From positions 3,260,897 to 3,324,896 of the forward strand of contig NC_034010.1 in the NCBI RefSeq assembly GCF_000346465.2: a stretch of DNA of 64,000 bases, written 5' to 3'. Source of the stretch: Prunus persica. Taxonomy: Eukaryota > Streptophyta > Magnoliopsida > Rosales > Rosaceae. A program made the translations under genes and the position numbers. Shown here one piece after another: positions 55,960 to 64,000 of this stretch. The notes below the pieces were generated by a model. The model worked only from the letters and a program-made list of their open reading frames with translations, was not told where the DNA came from and did not search any database. Numbering within the stretch: the first letter of the stretch is position 1; every line of letters begins with the position of its first letter.

Positions 55960-56790
55960 ACTTTTAATTAATGCTAACTATTTTTTTATATTATTTTTTT
56001 TATAGAGATGAACCAATCAATTGAATTAAAAAAATAACTATAGTATTTATGACTCCCTAAACTAGAGAGTATGATTGGAGTTCAAATTTTATTTAGAGAG
56101 CTCTTAAAATAACTTATGTGTTTTTAGCTAAATTTTAACTAAAAAATAGGAAGCATGATTGTGAATGCTCTAAATTTGTATATAGTTGATTTGTCAGCAT
56201 TGAAATAACAATTGGAAGTAGGTTTACTTTAGACATTAGACTTTGACTTGTATAATCAAATTGAAAGTTTGGTCCCCAAGGCTTGAATAGAGTGCTAAGG
56301 GAACTGCATTAATAGCCTCCATGAGTCCCCTTAAAGTTTGATTAACGCATTTGCTCTTCTCAGAACCGGAAGAATCGGTGACATAATTGCCACTTGAGCT
56401 TGAAAAGTAGTAATGTCATGGAGCCTAGTCTAGGAGAAGAACTTAGATGTAACATGGATGCCACCGTTGTGCTTGGAAAGTTGCATTGTCATGTGGGAAA
56501 GTTAAACCACATAACAATAAGTGATTGATTCGGATAGCGCCAGAGTGTTTTGGGTTGTGTGATTAATTATATCTTCAAGCTATATTCGAATTTTCAAGTA
56601 TTCATATTGTCTATGAAATCTGATCATTCTTTGCCATAATGGAGGGCAAAGTACAAATGGCTGTCAAATGCCAAGATTGAGAGCACAGTTTCAGGAAGGA
56701 CTTAGCATTAGGGTCATTCCAAGATTCAGATTAAACTGGTCCTTAATTAAGTAGGTTTAGTGGTTCTTTTCCTTTTGATAATTCACCATT

Positions 56791-56986
56791 TGAGAACTAA
56801 TTAATCCAGAAAAAGTCTCATGTGCTGAGGGTTAAGGTTGATTCTATTGAATTATTGAAAAATATTTCCTTGAACTGATAAATGCAAAGTTGGTATTACA
56901 CAGTAGCCATATAACAGCAAGAACAAGCAGAAATATATAATAAAGTTTCAAGAACAGTTTCTTCTTTCGTAGTCATATCCTTTTTT

Positions 56987-57039
<53 letters not shown>

Positions 57040-57213
57040 CAGAAATTTATTCTATACCAATACATAACTTCTATGCTTTCATCCCTTAACAATATTGTTA
57101 TAGTTGAAAGAACACTAGGCTAGCTTTAGGGAACCAGAGGAAGGAGTAGCTTACAAAGGAAAGGATGTGGAGGAAAAGGCTTCTTGAATGTCGGAATGGG
57201 TGGAGGAAGAGAC
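56791..57213. other. Spacer with (CT)n microsatellite; no gene seen
   Basis: A pure CT tract of about 21 units lies at 56992-57034. Around it is AT-rich DNA. The right part is probably the 3' flank of the Lys/Pro-rich gene. Confidence 0.6.
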
Positions 57214-57806
57214 CTACTTGAAAACAGGAGGGGGAAATGGTCTCGTCGGATATTCTGGAATCCGATATCCTGGATCCCCATTTTTTCGTTCCACAACTGG
57301 CACCGGCGGATGACCCAGCTTCTTAAAGGGTGGAATCTTGAAGATTGGAACTGGTGGAGCGAGTGGCTTCTTGAAGATTGGAACTGGGGGTGGAAATGGC
57401 TTCTTTACAGTGGGAATCTTACGTAGAGGTGGTTTCTTGAAGGAGGGCTTCGGTGGAAATGGCTTCTTTACAAAGGGAATCTTATGTACAGGTGGTTTCT
57501 TGAAGAAGGGTTTTGGTGGAAGCACTGCAAACTTCCTTTCTTCATTGAGCTCTGCAGCCTCTGTTTGGAGCTCTTCAATTTGGACATGCAGGTGCACAAG
57601 AGATGCAGAAGAATGTCATTATGTGATCTCAAGACTAATATATAATAACACACATATAAATATATATCTCACCTGAAAAAGCTTTGTCTGGTACTACTTT
57701 CTCCAGCGACCTCAACAGTCTCTCCATTGCTGTAGCAGAAGCTTACTGCAAACAAGCAGAACCAGAGCCCCAGAAGAGCTCCTTGGAAAGCAGGACGGGT
57801 CTGCAT
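57214..57806 (-). CDS. Small secreted Lys/Pro-rich protein
   Basis: Exon 1 (57806-57698) encodes a signal peptide (MQTRPAFQGALLGLWFCLFA, VSFCYSNG). Exon 2 (57572-57214) encodes an acidic helical stretch LQTEAAELNEERKFAVLPPK and then repeats such as KKPPVHKIPFVKKPFPPKP, PVPIFKKPLAPPVPIFK and YPTRPFPPPVFK. The joined product is 155 aa. The repeats suggest a structural or cell-wall protein, which is inferred from composition. This splice uses a weak donor (GAAA|GTAGTA) but keeps the frame. The stronger-looking donor 27 bases on (TTCAG|GTGAG, about 57671) leaves the repeat frame with every acceptor I tried. The gene lies between the two copies of the segmental duplication. I do not know a named family. 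Confidence 0.66.
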
Positions 57807-57809
57807 TGA

Positions 57810-58612
57810 AACCCTTCTTAATAAGCTGCCACTTATAGAAGTGCTTAATCCAACTTTTAAAATTTGGTTAAGCTAGCTTTGGTGCTTTTTATCAGTTGCA
57901 GCAGGCATGCTATAAATAGTAAGTTTAGGAGGCTTAGGTCTGCTTGCACTTAATTATTAATTAAGGGGTTGATATCAAGGTCATTAAGATTGAAAAGGAT
58001 TTTAGTACATAGAGGCAAACATGTCACTGGCTTTGCAGCTCAAATGGTATTTATTTCATCCAATGACAACTGCTACGTACCAGCACAGCTGTTCTGATAG
58101 TTCAAGTTTGTCAAATGGCATCAATGCTGACTAAGAAGTATCAAAGGATGCCATCACTAACTATGAAGTCACACATTTTGTCATTTGGATACTAACCAAA
58201 GCTTAATTTGTCATGTCATGCTTTTGGGGGTATATTTGGTGATCCTTTAGAATCATAAAATCCAAGCTCTTACGTACTCCATGTGAGAAATGACATTTTT
58301 ACTAATTTGTAATCGGAACGAGAGTGAGGAGTCGGAATCAGTCATTCCCACTAGAGTCACCATTATTTGTTTCCAATTTTTCTTCACCTAGTATACTGTT
58401 GGGAATAAATATTATTTTTATTATTATTTATGTTTACTCTAAAATATCCAAGCTTTAGAGATGGGCTTGAGAATGAATGAGTTGCAAACGTGCCACTATT
58501 AGTAGTGTAAAAATCCTAATAAACTTGAAAGAATTAAGTATATTACGCACTAAGAAACTGACTTAAAATCAAATGATTGTGAATTGGAAGGGAAACTAAT
58601 CAATGAAGATTG
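57810..58612. other. Promoter side of the Lys/Pro-rich gene; nothing else seen
   Basis: AT-rich DNA without a convincing frame. The TTATAAATAG-like tract near 57911 is on the plus strand and is not obviously placed for the minus-strand gene. No control sites could be assigned. Confidence 0.4.
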
Positions 58613-58853
58613 ATAGAAATATGTTTTGGACACTTTTATGTACATAACCCCTTACTCTTTTCCTCACACATAAGAATGAGTTTAGTAATTAAATATCAGG
58701 CAAATAAAATTACTTATGCATAACTACAAATTATGGCAAGGCAAATTTGTATTAAGTTTGACTTGTGAGCATGGAAATATCAATTGGAAGTTGGTTTAGT
58801 TAGACATCAGACTTTGACTAATCAAATTGAAAGTGAACTGCATTAGTAACCGG

Positions 58854-59216
58854 TGACATTATTGAGGCACGTCCTCTTCTTGGAACTATATGGTCCCCAA
58901 GTTCTATTATTGAGGCACGTCCTCTTCTTGGAACTATATGGTCCCCAATTGAGGCATGTCCTCTTCTTGGAACCATATGGTCCACAAGTTCTATTATTGA
59001 GGCATCTCCTCTGTCCTCTTCTTGGAACCATATGGTCCCCAAGTTCTATTATTGAGGCATGTCCTCTTCTTGGAATCATATGGTCCCTAATTGAGGCATG
59101 TCCTCTTCTTGGAACCATATGGTCCACAAGTTCTATTATTGAGGCATGTCCTCTGTCCTCTTCTTGGAACCATATGGTCCCCAAGTTCTATTATTGAGGC
59201 CTGTCCTCTTCTTGGA
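58854..59216. repeat. Minisatellite, 48-bp unit with shorter and longer variants
   Basis: The full unit is TTCTATTATTGAGGC, then RYGTCCTCTTCTTGGAAC and YATATGGTCCCCAAG. There are about eight copies. Some lack the first 8-10 bases, others have an extra CTCCTCTG-type insert. Open frames on both strands (58818-59197) result only from the repeat. Copy A has a single unexpanded relative (GCTCTTCTCAGAACC). Confidence 0.9.
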
Positions 59217-59338
59217 ACTAGGAAAACCGGTGCATAATTACCAGTTGAGCTTGAGAAATAGTAACGTCATTGAGCCTGGTCTTGACGAATTTTGGGTTGC
59301 AAGATTAAATCTTCAAGTCATATTCAATTTGTAAAGTT

Positions 59339-59816
59339 TGTTAGATTTTTTTATATGCGTGCTCAGGATCTTTCACACAATTTGAAATACGTAAAGACAT
59401 ACCTGGCGCCATCATTCTTGAGTACACAACCTCTGAACTCATTCAACCGTAGCAGCAACAATCCCAGCAAGAACAGGAACGGCTCAAGACTTCTGCTCTC
59501 TCTCAGAATCTGTTTCAACTATCTCTTTATGATGAAATTAGGGTTAGAGAACGTGTCTGACGAGAGCAGGGCCTTAAGCTTATATAGACTAGGTCAAGTC
59601 GTCTCTACTCATCACCAAGGGCCGGCTTAACTAATCTTCCAAGCCCACCAAGCAACGGTTCACGCAAAAGGAAATAAATAGGACCCCTTAATAGGCTTCA
59701 AAACCTTTCCTTATTCCACAAGGTTTTGGGCCTTAAGATATAACCTAATTTAAACTCTTATCAAAACTTGATATAACTTAGTATCTAGTGTACCGATCTA
59801 AATAGGAAACATAACA
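59339..59816 (-). repeat. 3' LTR of the TNT1-like copia
   Basis: It corresponds to the right LTR with differences, for example an extra ATGCGTGCTCAGGATCTTTC-type stretch near its left end. A TATA-like tract (CTTATATAGACTAGG on the plus strand) is shared. Confidence 0.9.
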
Positions 59817-60349
59817 TTCTCCCACTAGATCAAGCACTAGAGCACTACGCTTCTGTATTCCAAAAGGCTTGATAATTTTTATTGGCCATGAGTTTAAATT
59901 AGTTAAGTCATTTCCTTCAAGCTACAGTGAAAAGTGATTAGACAAAACGAACTATAGACATGCACTGCTCTCTTTATTGAAAACAGGCCATCTATAATCA
60001 CATAATGCAATCTCAAAACACATGAAGCAGCTACCAACGCGAACCTTAATATGTACTGATCCGTAATGTGAATCTTTATGCTTTCAGTACATGTACCCCT
60101 TTACGACTTAGCAATAGTCAACCTGCAATGTTATTAAAACAATAGTATCTCAAAAGAGACCATAAACTCACATGCATAAACAAAATTACGTATTAAGTTT
60201 AAACAGCTAAATAGTCAAAATGGTAGAATTTATTCAATAATAAATAAAATTGTCAACCAAATTAACATTCTTAAATGCAAATCCCTTAATCCAGAAAACA
60301 GCAAAAATAAACATACTAGTAAAATATCAGAATGGAAACAAGACTCCAA

Positions 60350-62330
60350 CTAAATTGTAGCATCAAAGCTAGGAAATAATCCCATGCTCTCAACATGTCT
60401 TGGAAAAGTTTCTGAAGGCAAAAACTTTGTGAACAGATCTGCAATCATATCTTGAGTTCTGATACGATCAAATATGACTAGTTTGTCTACTACCTCCTCC
60501 TTCACTGTTAAATATTTTCTATCAATATGTTGAAGTCCAGACGACATCTTATTGTTCATGCAGTGAAAAACAGCCATAGTGTTGTCATTATATATCAGTA
60601 TTGGTCTAGAAATCGAGTCCCCGACCTTAATGTCTTTAATAAAATTCCTTAGCCATACTGCATGAGAAGTGGCTTCATAGCAAGCTACGTATTCTGAAAA
60701 CATGGTTGAACTCGAAAACCATATTGTTTAGCACTCTTCCAAGCAATAGCTGCTCCTGCTATCTTGAAAAGAAAACCTGAAGTAGAGATGTAATCATCCT
60801 ATGCTTTTCTAAGATTCGCATCAGCATAACCAACAAGCTCTAAATTCTTCGTGCATTTGTAAATCAACATATAAACCTTTGTTTTATGCATGTACCTCAA
60901 AATCTTCTTTCCAGCTATCCAATATTGCATTCCCGGATTTGACTGAAATATCCCCATTTTGCTAATGCACAAGGCTAGGTTTGGCATTGTACACACTTTT
61001 GCGTACAAAATGCTTCCAACTAGAGAAGCGTACTGCTTGTTCCTCATCTCATCTTCTTCTTCTTCTTTATTCTTGGGGCAATACTCCTTCTTTAAATCTC
61101 CTTTAGCTAAAGGAACTTTCTGTCCAGAACACATTCTCATGTCAAAACTATCCTTTCAATGTATGTTTTCTGTGACACGCCTAGTAGGCCTTAAGCTCGG
61201 TCTCTCTGAATTTCAATGCCTAACACAAAAGCGGCTTCTCAAAATTGTTTGAAAGTAGCTCCTTAGTGTGTTTCAGTAAATTGTGGTCATTTGTAGCCAA
61301 AAGTATATCGTCAACATACAGCATTATAAAAATAAATCGGCTCCCACACTTCTTCAGATCAATCCATTGATCGGCTATGTTATCTTCAAAACCATAAGAT
61401 GAAACAGTTTGATGGAATTTGAAATACCACATCCTGCTTGCTTGCTTCAGTCCTTAAATTGCCTTGTCAAGTTTGCAAACCATATGTTCTTTTCTCTCCT
61501 TTGCAAACTCTTCAGGTTGCCTTATAAAATTTTCTTCTTTGAGTTCACTATTCAGGAAAGCAGTTTTTACATCCATTTGATGTAAAAGTAGGTCACAATG
61601 CACCACCAAAGCCATAATGATGCGGAAAGAATCTTTGGTGGAAACTAGAGAAAATGTCTCAGTGTAGTCAATTCCCCCCCTTTGGTGAGTCCTTTTGCTA
61701 CCAATCTAGCCTAAAATCCTTCGATTCTTCCATCCTTATCCTTCTTTGTTTTGAATACCCATTTCGAGCCTACCAATTTCTGGCTCTTGTGAGGTTCAAC
61801 TAATTCCCATACTTGATTATTCTTCATGCTTTCGAGTTCATTCAACATTGCTTTTCTCCATTTGTCTGCATTCATTCGAGTTCATTCAACATTGCTTTTC
61901 TCCATTTGTCTGCATTCAGACTCTCCATAGCTTCTTTAAAACTTGTTGGATCAGCCTCATCTCCAATGTCAAAATCTGCTTCCTGTAAGTACACATAATC
62001 CGAAATTGTTGTGGATTTTCTTGTTCTATCAGATCTCCTTAATTGCATTGGTTCATGTGAATTTTCTTGTTGTGGGTTTTTTGCAGTTTGTTCTTCTTGT
62101 TGTTGATCAACTAGTTCTTCATACTGAACAACCAGTCCCAATAATCCGAGTATTATAATTTGGACAGTATAATTATAAATTTTTTAAAAAAAACTTAAAA
62201 TCTAATTCAGGTACCATAATTTGGATGGTAAAATCTAGAACCATTTGACCTTGTAGGATAACCAATAAAATGACAGCAAATCATTTCAGGATCAAGCTTC
62301 TTCTCTTGAGGGTTATAGATTCTAACTTTA
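60350..62330 (-). pseudogene. Copia pol remnant: integrase end, reverse transcriptase, RNase H; many breaks
   Basis: On the minus strand, from right to left: the integrase tail KVRIYNPQEKKLDPEMICCH and IGYPTRSNGSRFY (about 62330-62220), then LRRSDRTRKSTTISDYV. Next come RT pieces including FIMLYVDDILLATNDHNLL (YVDD active site, about 61340-61280) and KNKEEEEDEMRNKQYASLVG. RNase H follows with YVACYEATSHAVWLRNFI, LIYNDNTMAVFHCMNNK and IDRKYLTVKEEVVDKLV, then MIADLFTKFLPSE. Frames change several times and stops occur. A 44-bp tandem duplication at 61831-61918 adds a frameshift. gag, protease and the integrase core are absent. Confidence 0.88.
61831..61918. repeat. 44-bp perfect tandem duplication in the pol remnant
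   Basis: The block TTCGAGTTCATTCAACATTG...TGTCTGCATTCA occurs at 61831-61874 and again at 61875-61918 without a difference. The length is not a multiple of three. Confidence 0.93.
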
Positions 62331-62522
62331 ACTTTGCAACCCCATACATGAAGGTGCTGCAGGTTAGGCTTTCTGGAAGTCGAAATTTCAAAAAAATGTC
62401 TTAGGTACGACGTTATTAGGCACTCTATAGTTTCTTGTTTTGATCGCCTCTCTTAAAAGCGTAGGCAAATCAGCTTTGGAAATCTTCCTAAAAACCATGT
62501 CCTTCAAAGCTCTAATACCAAC

Positions 62523-62973
62523 TGTTAGATTTCTTTATCTGAAATACATAAAGGCATACCTGGCACCATCTTTCATGAGTACATGACCTCTAAACTCATT
62601 CAACCGCAACAGCAACAATCCTAGTAAGAATAGAAACGGCTCAAGACTTCTGCTCTCTCTCAGAATCTGTTTCAGCTCTCTCTTTATAATGAGATTAGGG
62701 TTAGAGAACGTATCAGACGAGAGCAGGGCCTTAAGCTTATATAGGCTAGGTCAAGTCGTCTCTGCTCATTACCAAGGGTCGACTTGACTAATCTTCTAAG
62801 CCCATCAAGCAACGGTTCATGCAAAAGGAAATAAATAGGACCCCTTAATAGGCTTCAAAACATTTTCTTATTCCACAAGGTTTTGGGCCTCAAGGTATAA
62901 CCTAATTTAAATTCTTATCAAAACCTGATATAACTTAGTATCTAGTGCACCGATCTAAATAGGAAACATAACA
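62523..62973 (-). repeat. 5' LTR of the TNT1-like copia
   Basis: The 451-bp LTR pairs with 59339-59816. Shared blocks include AACGGCTCAAGACTTCTGCT and AAATAAATAGGACCCCTTAA. Confidence 0.9.
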
Positions 62974-63159
62974 AAGTTTTCATATTCCCACATGAAATGA
63001 TATCATTCTTTTCCATAATGAAGGGCAAAGTACAAATGGTTGTCAGATGCCAAGATTCAGAGCACCGCTTCACTAAGGACTTAGAATTAGGGTAATGATT
63101 AAACTGGTCCTTAATTAAGTACATTTAGTGTGGTTCTTTTCCTTTGACAATTCACCATT

Positions 63160-63234
63160 TTTTTGTTGTCAAAGTTTGGAAGGGGGAGGTGCCATTTGGT
63201 TTAGGGTTCGAACTTGAGGCCACTGATCTACAAA
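63160..63234. other. Short spacer before the CACTA end
   Basis: It contains GGGTTCGAACTTGAGGCC, a B-box-like tRNA/SINE relic. The last three bases, AAA (63232-63234), are the likely target duplication of the CACTA element. Confidence 0.4.
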
Positions 63235-64000
63235 CACTACTACAAAAAGTGAAAAAGACGACCAGAAAACAACGACGGTCTAAGTGAAAACCGTCGTGGT
63301 TTATAAAAAGACGACGGTTCTAAAAACACCGTCGTGTAATACAACCTTAGACAACTAAAAAATGGAGATTCAAATGGCTGTTCAAAAACAACGACGTACA
63401 TAATTAAACAACCGACGTCTATTTGAAACAGATTTCCGCAGTGTAAAATCAATGCCAACAAAGAACGGCAGAAGTTATGAATCGACCGACGTAGAAAGTA
63501 AAGACGACGATTTCAATAAAAACTGCCGTTTTTACTCATAAAATAACACGACGAGGTTTTCGTATAAGACGCCGTATAATTACAAACAAATCCACGGCTT
63601 TAAAATACAAAATATCGCCGTATTAAATTAATTTACAACGACGGAAAATATAAATATATCGACGTCATTCTCGTATAGTTCTACGACGTTATCTTTAAAT
63701 CGTACAATAAAATTTAACGTCGTATTTATTCATTTTATACGTCGTACCTTTAATTTTAACGGTCGTCTTAATAAGAATTTTTGTTAACAATTTTTTTCTT
63801 TGATTTTCTTATCCTACGTCGGTAGATCTACTTAATGACAAGAATTGAAATAACCACGACGGTTTATATAGAACACCGCCGACATAATCAGATTTGTCTG
63901 AGATCCCAAGGGTTACGAAATCTTACCAGATGGAACTCTGTTCCACATCATAATCTTAACAGATGACACAGATTTGCAAATATTGCGTCGTGTTAGTTTA
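63235..64000. mobile_element. Left (or inverted right) end of a second CACTA element
   Basis: The terminus is CACTACTACAAAAAGTG at 63235. It is followed by dense ACGACGG / CCGTCGT / CGACGT motifs in both orientations to the end of the window. The first 14 bases equal those of the element ending at 3993. No transposase is reached within the window. Confidence 0.93.

Larger units (their letters stand above)
55427..56170. mobile_element. Tourist-type (PIF/Harbinger) MITE, TSD TAA, with a second MITE inside
   Basis: The left end is GAGAATCCACAATGGATTTC. The right end, read inverted, is GAGCATTCACAATCATGCTT. TAA stands on both sides (55424-55426 and 56171-56173). Copy B of the surrounding duplication preserves the empty site (GGCAAGGCAAATTTGT), which confirms the ends. 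The element is swollen by the MITE at 55587-55959. Confidence 0.88.
55284..56790 (+). repeat. Segmental duplication, copy A
   Basis: The sequence from ATAGAAATATGTTTTGGACA through CAGGCAAATAAAATTACT, then (after the MITE at 55427-56170) TCAAATTGAAAGT, ACTTGAGCTTGA and GGGCAAAGTACAAATGGYTG, to TTCACCATT recurs in the same order and orientation at 58613-63159. Copy A carries the MITE; copy B does not. The copies differ by many substitutions and small indels. Confidence 0.85.
59339..62973 (-). mobile_element. Copia LTR retrotransposon (TNT1-like), internally deleted, TSD AAGTT
   Basis: The LTRs are 59339-59816 (478 bp) and 62523-62973 (451 bp), beginning TGTTAGATTT and ending GGAAACATAACA. They differ by many substitutions and indels. 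AAGTT flanks both sides (59334-59338 and 62974-62978). A primer site TTGGTATTAGAGC (minus, at about 62510-62522) follows the right LTR, and a GTGGGAGAA tract (minus, at about 59817) precedes the left. The interior keeps only the end of integrase, reverse transcriptase and RNase H. It sits inside copy B of the duplication. Confidence 0.92.
58613..63159 (+). repeat. Segmental duplication, copy B (split by a copia element)
   Basis: Copy B runs 58613-59338, is interrupted by the LTR element 59339-62973, and resumes to 63159. It matches copy A (55284-56790) in order and orientation. It lacks the Tourist MITE and has gained the minisatellite at 58854-59216. Confidence 0.85.

Noticed and set aside
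58818..59197. Three overlapping ORFs of 74-114 aa on both strands with repeated peptides
   Set aside because: They arise only from the 48-bp minisatellite being open in several frames.

Overview
This is nuclear DNA of a flowering plant. It carries multi-exon genes with GT-AG introns, plant-specific families (LRAT-domain protein, FAR1-type and SWIM-type MULE transposases, CACTA elements) and a chloroplast ndhB fragment lodged in an intron. The style of the transposons and host proteins suggests a woody eudicot, most likely Rosaceae, but that is an impression and was not tested against a database. No bacterial operons, CRISPR arrays or functional RNA genes were seen.

Only four host genes look intact. 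IMP4 (U3 snoRNP/Brix protein, minus, 19430-24035, 9 exons) and a U-box-less ARM-repeat protein related to PUB43/44 (minus, 25364-28459, 3 exons) lie in the centre. A CSC1/OSCA-like channel of the HYP1/RXW8 type (plus, 43708-52678, 10 exons, 727 aa) lies to the right, followed by a small secreted Lys/Pro-rich protein (minus, 57214-57806, 2 exons). A fifth host gene, an LRAT-domain gene (plus, 16350-18259), is broken by a hAT-like insertion and a frameshift.

The rest is a dense, layered transposon landscape, and many elements can be delimited to the base by their target-site duplications (TSDs). 1-6.9 kb: the right end of a CACTA element sits inside a MULE transposase gene, which faces a GRF zinc-finger gene. 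7.85-8.67 kb: a MITE carries a hAT MITE (8-bp TSD). 9.17-15.79 kb: a non-autonomous LTR element (TSD GTTTT) has captured pieces of two host genes, FORGETTER1/strawberry notch and an O-methyltransferase. 30.09-35.24 kb: a very young copia element has two identical 234-bp LTRs (TSD TAATT). 37.4-41.9 kb: a FAR1-type transposase gene is split by a SWIM-type MULE (9-bp TSD). 44-54.9 kb: the CSC1-like gene carries an ndhB NUPT and two TRIM-like elements in its introns, and a 2.1-kb solo-LTR-like element just after its stop codon. 55.3-63.2 kb: a duplicated segment surrounds the Lys/Pro-rich gene. Copy A carries a Tourist MITE (TSD TAA) with a second MITE inside it; copy B shows the empty site, has a private minisatellite and is split by a decayed copia element (TSD AAGTT). 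63.235 kb to the end: the left terminus of a second CACTA element of the same family as the first.

The most unusual items are the double gene-fragment capture in the 6.6-kb LTR element, the paired insertion-bearing and empty sites in the duplication, the near-perfect 38-bp hairpin at 55.6 kb, and the repeated hairpin array at 13.6-14.2 kb. No new multi-gene host system was found.
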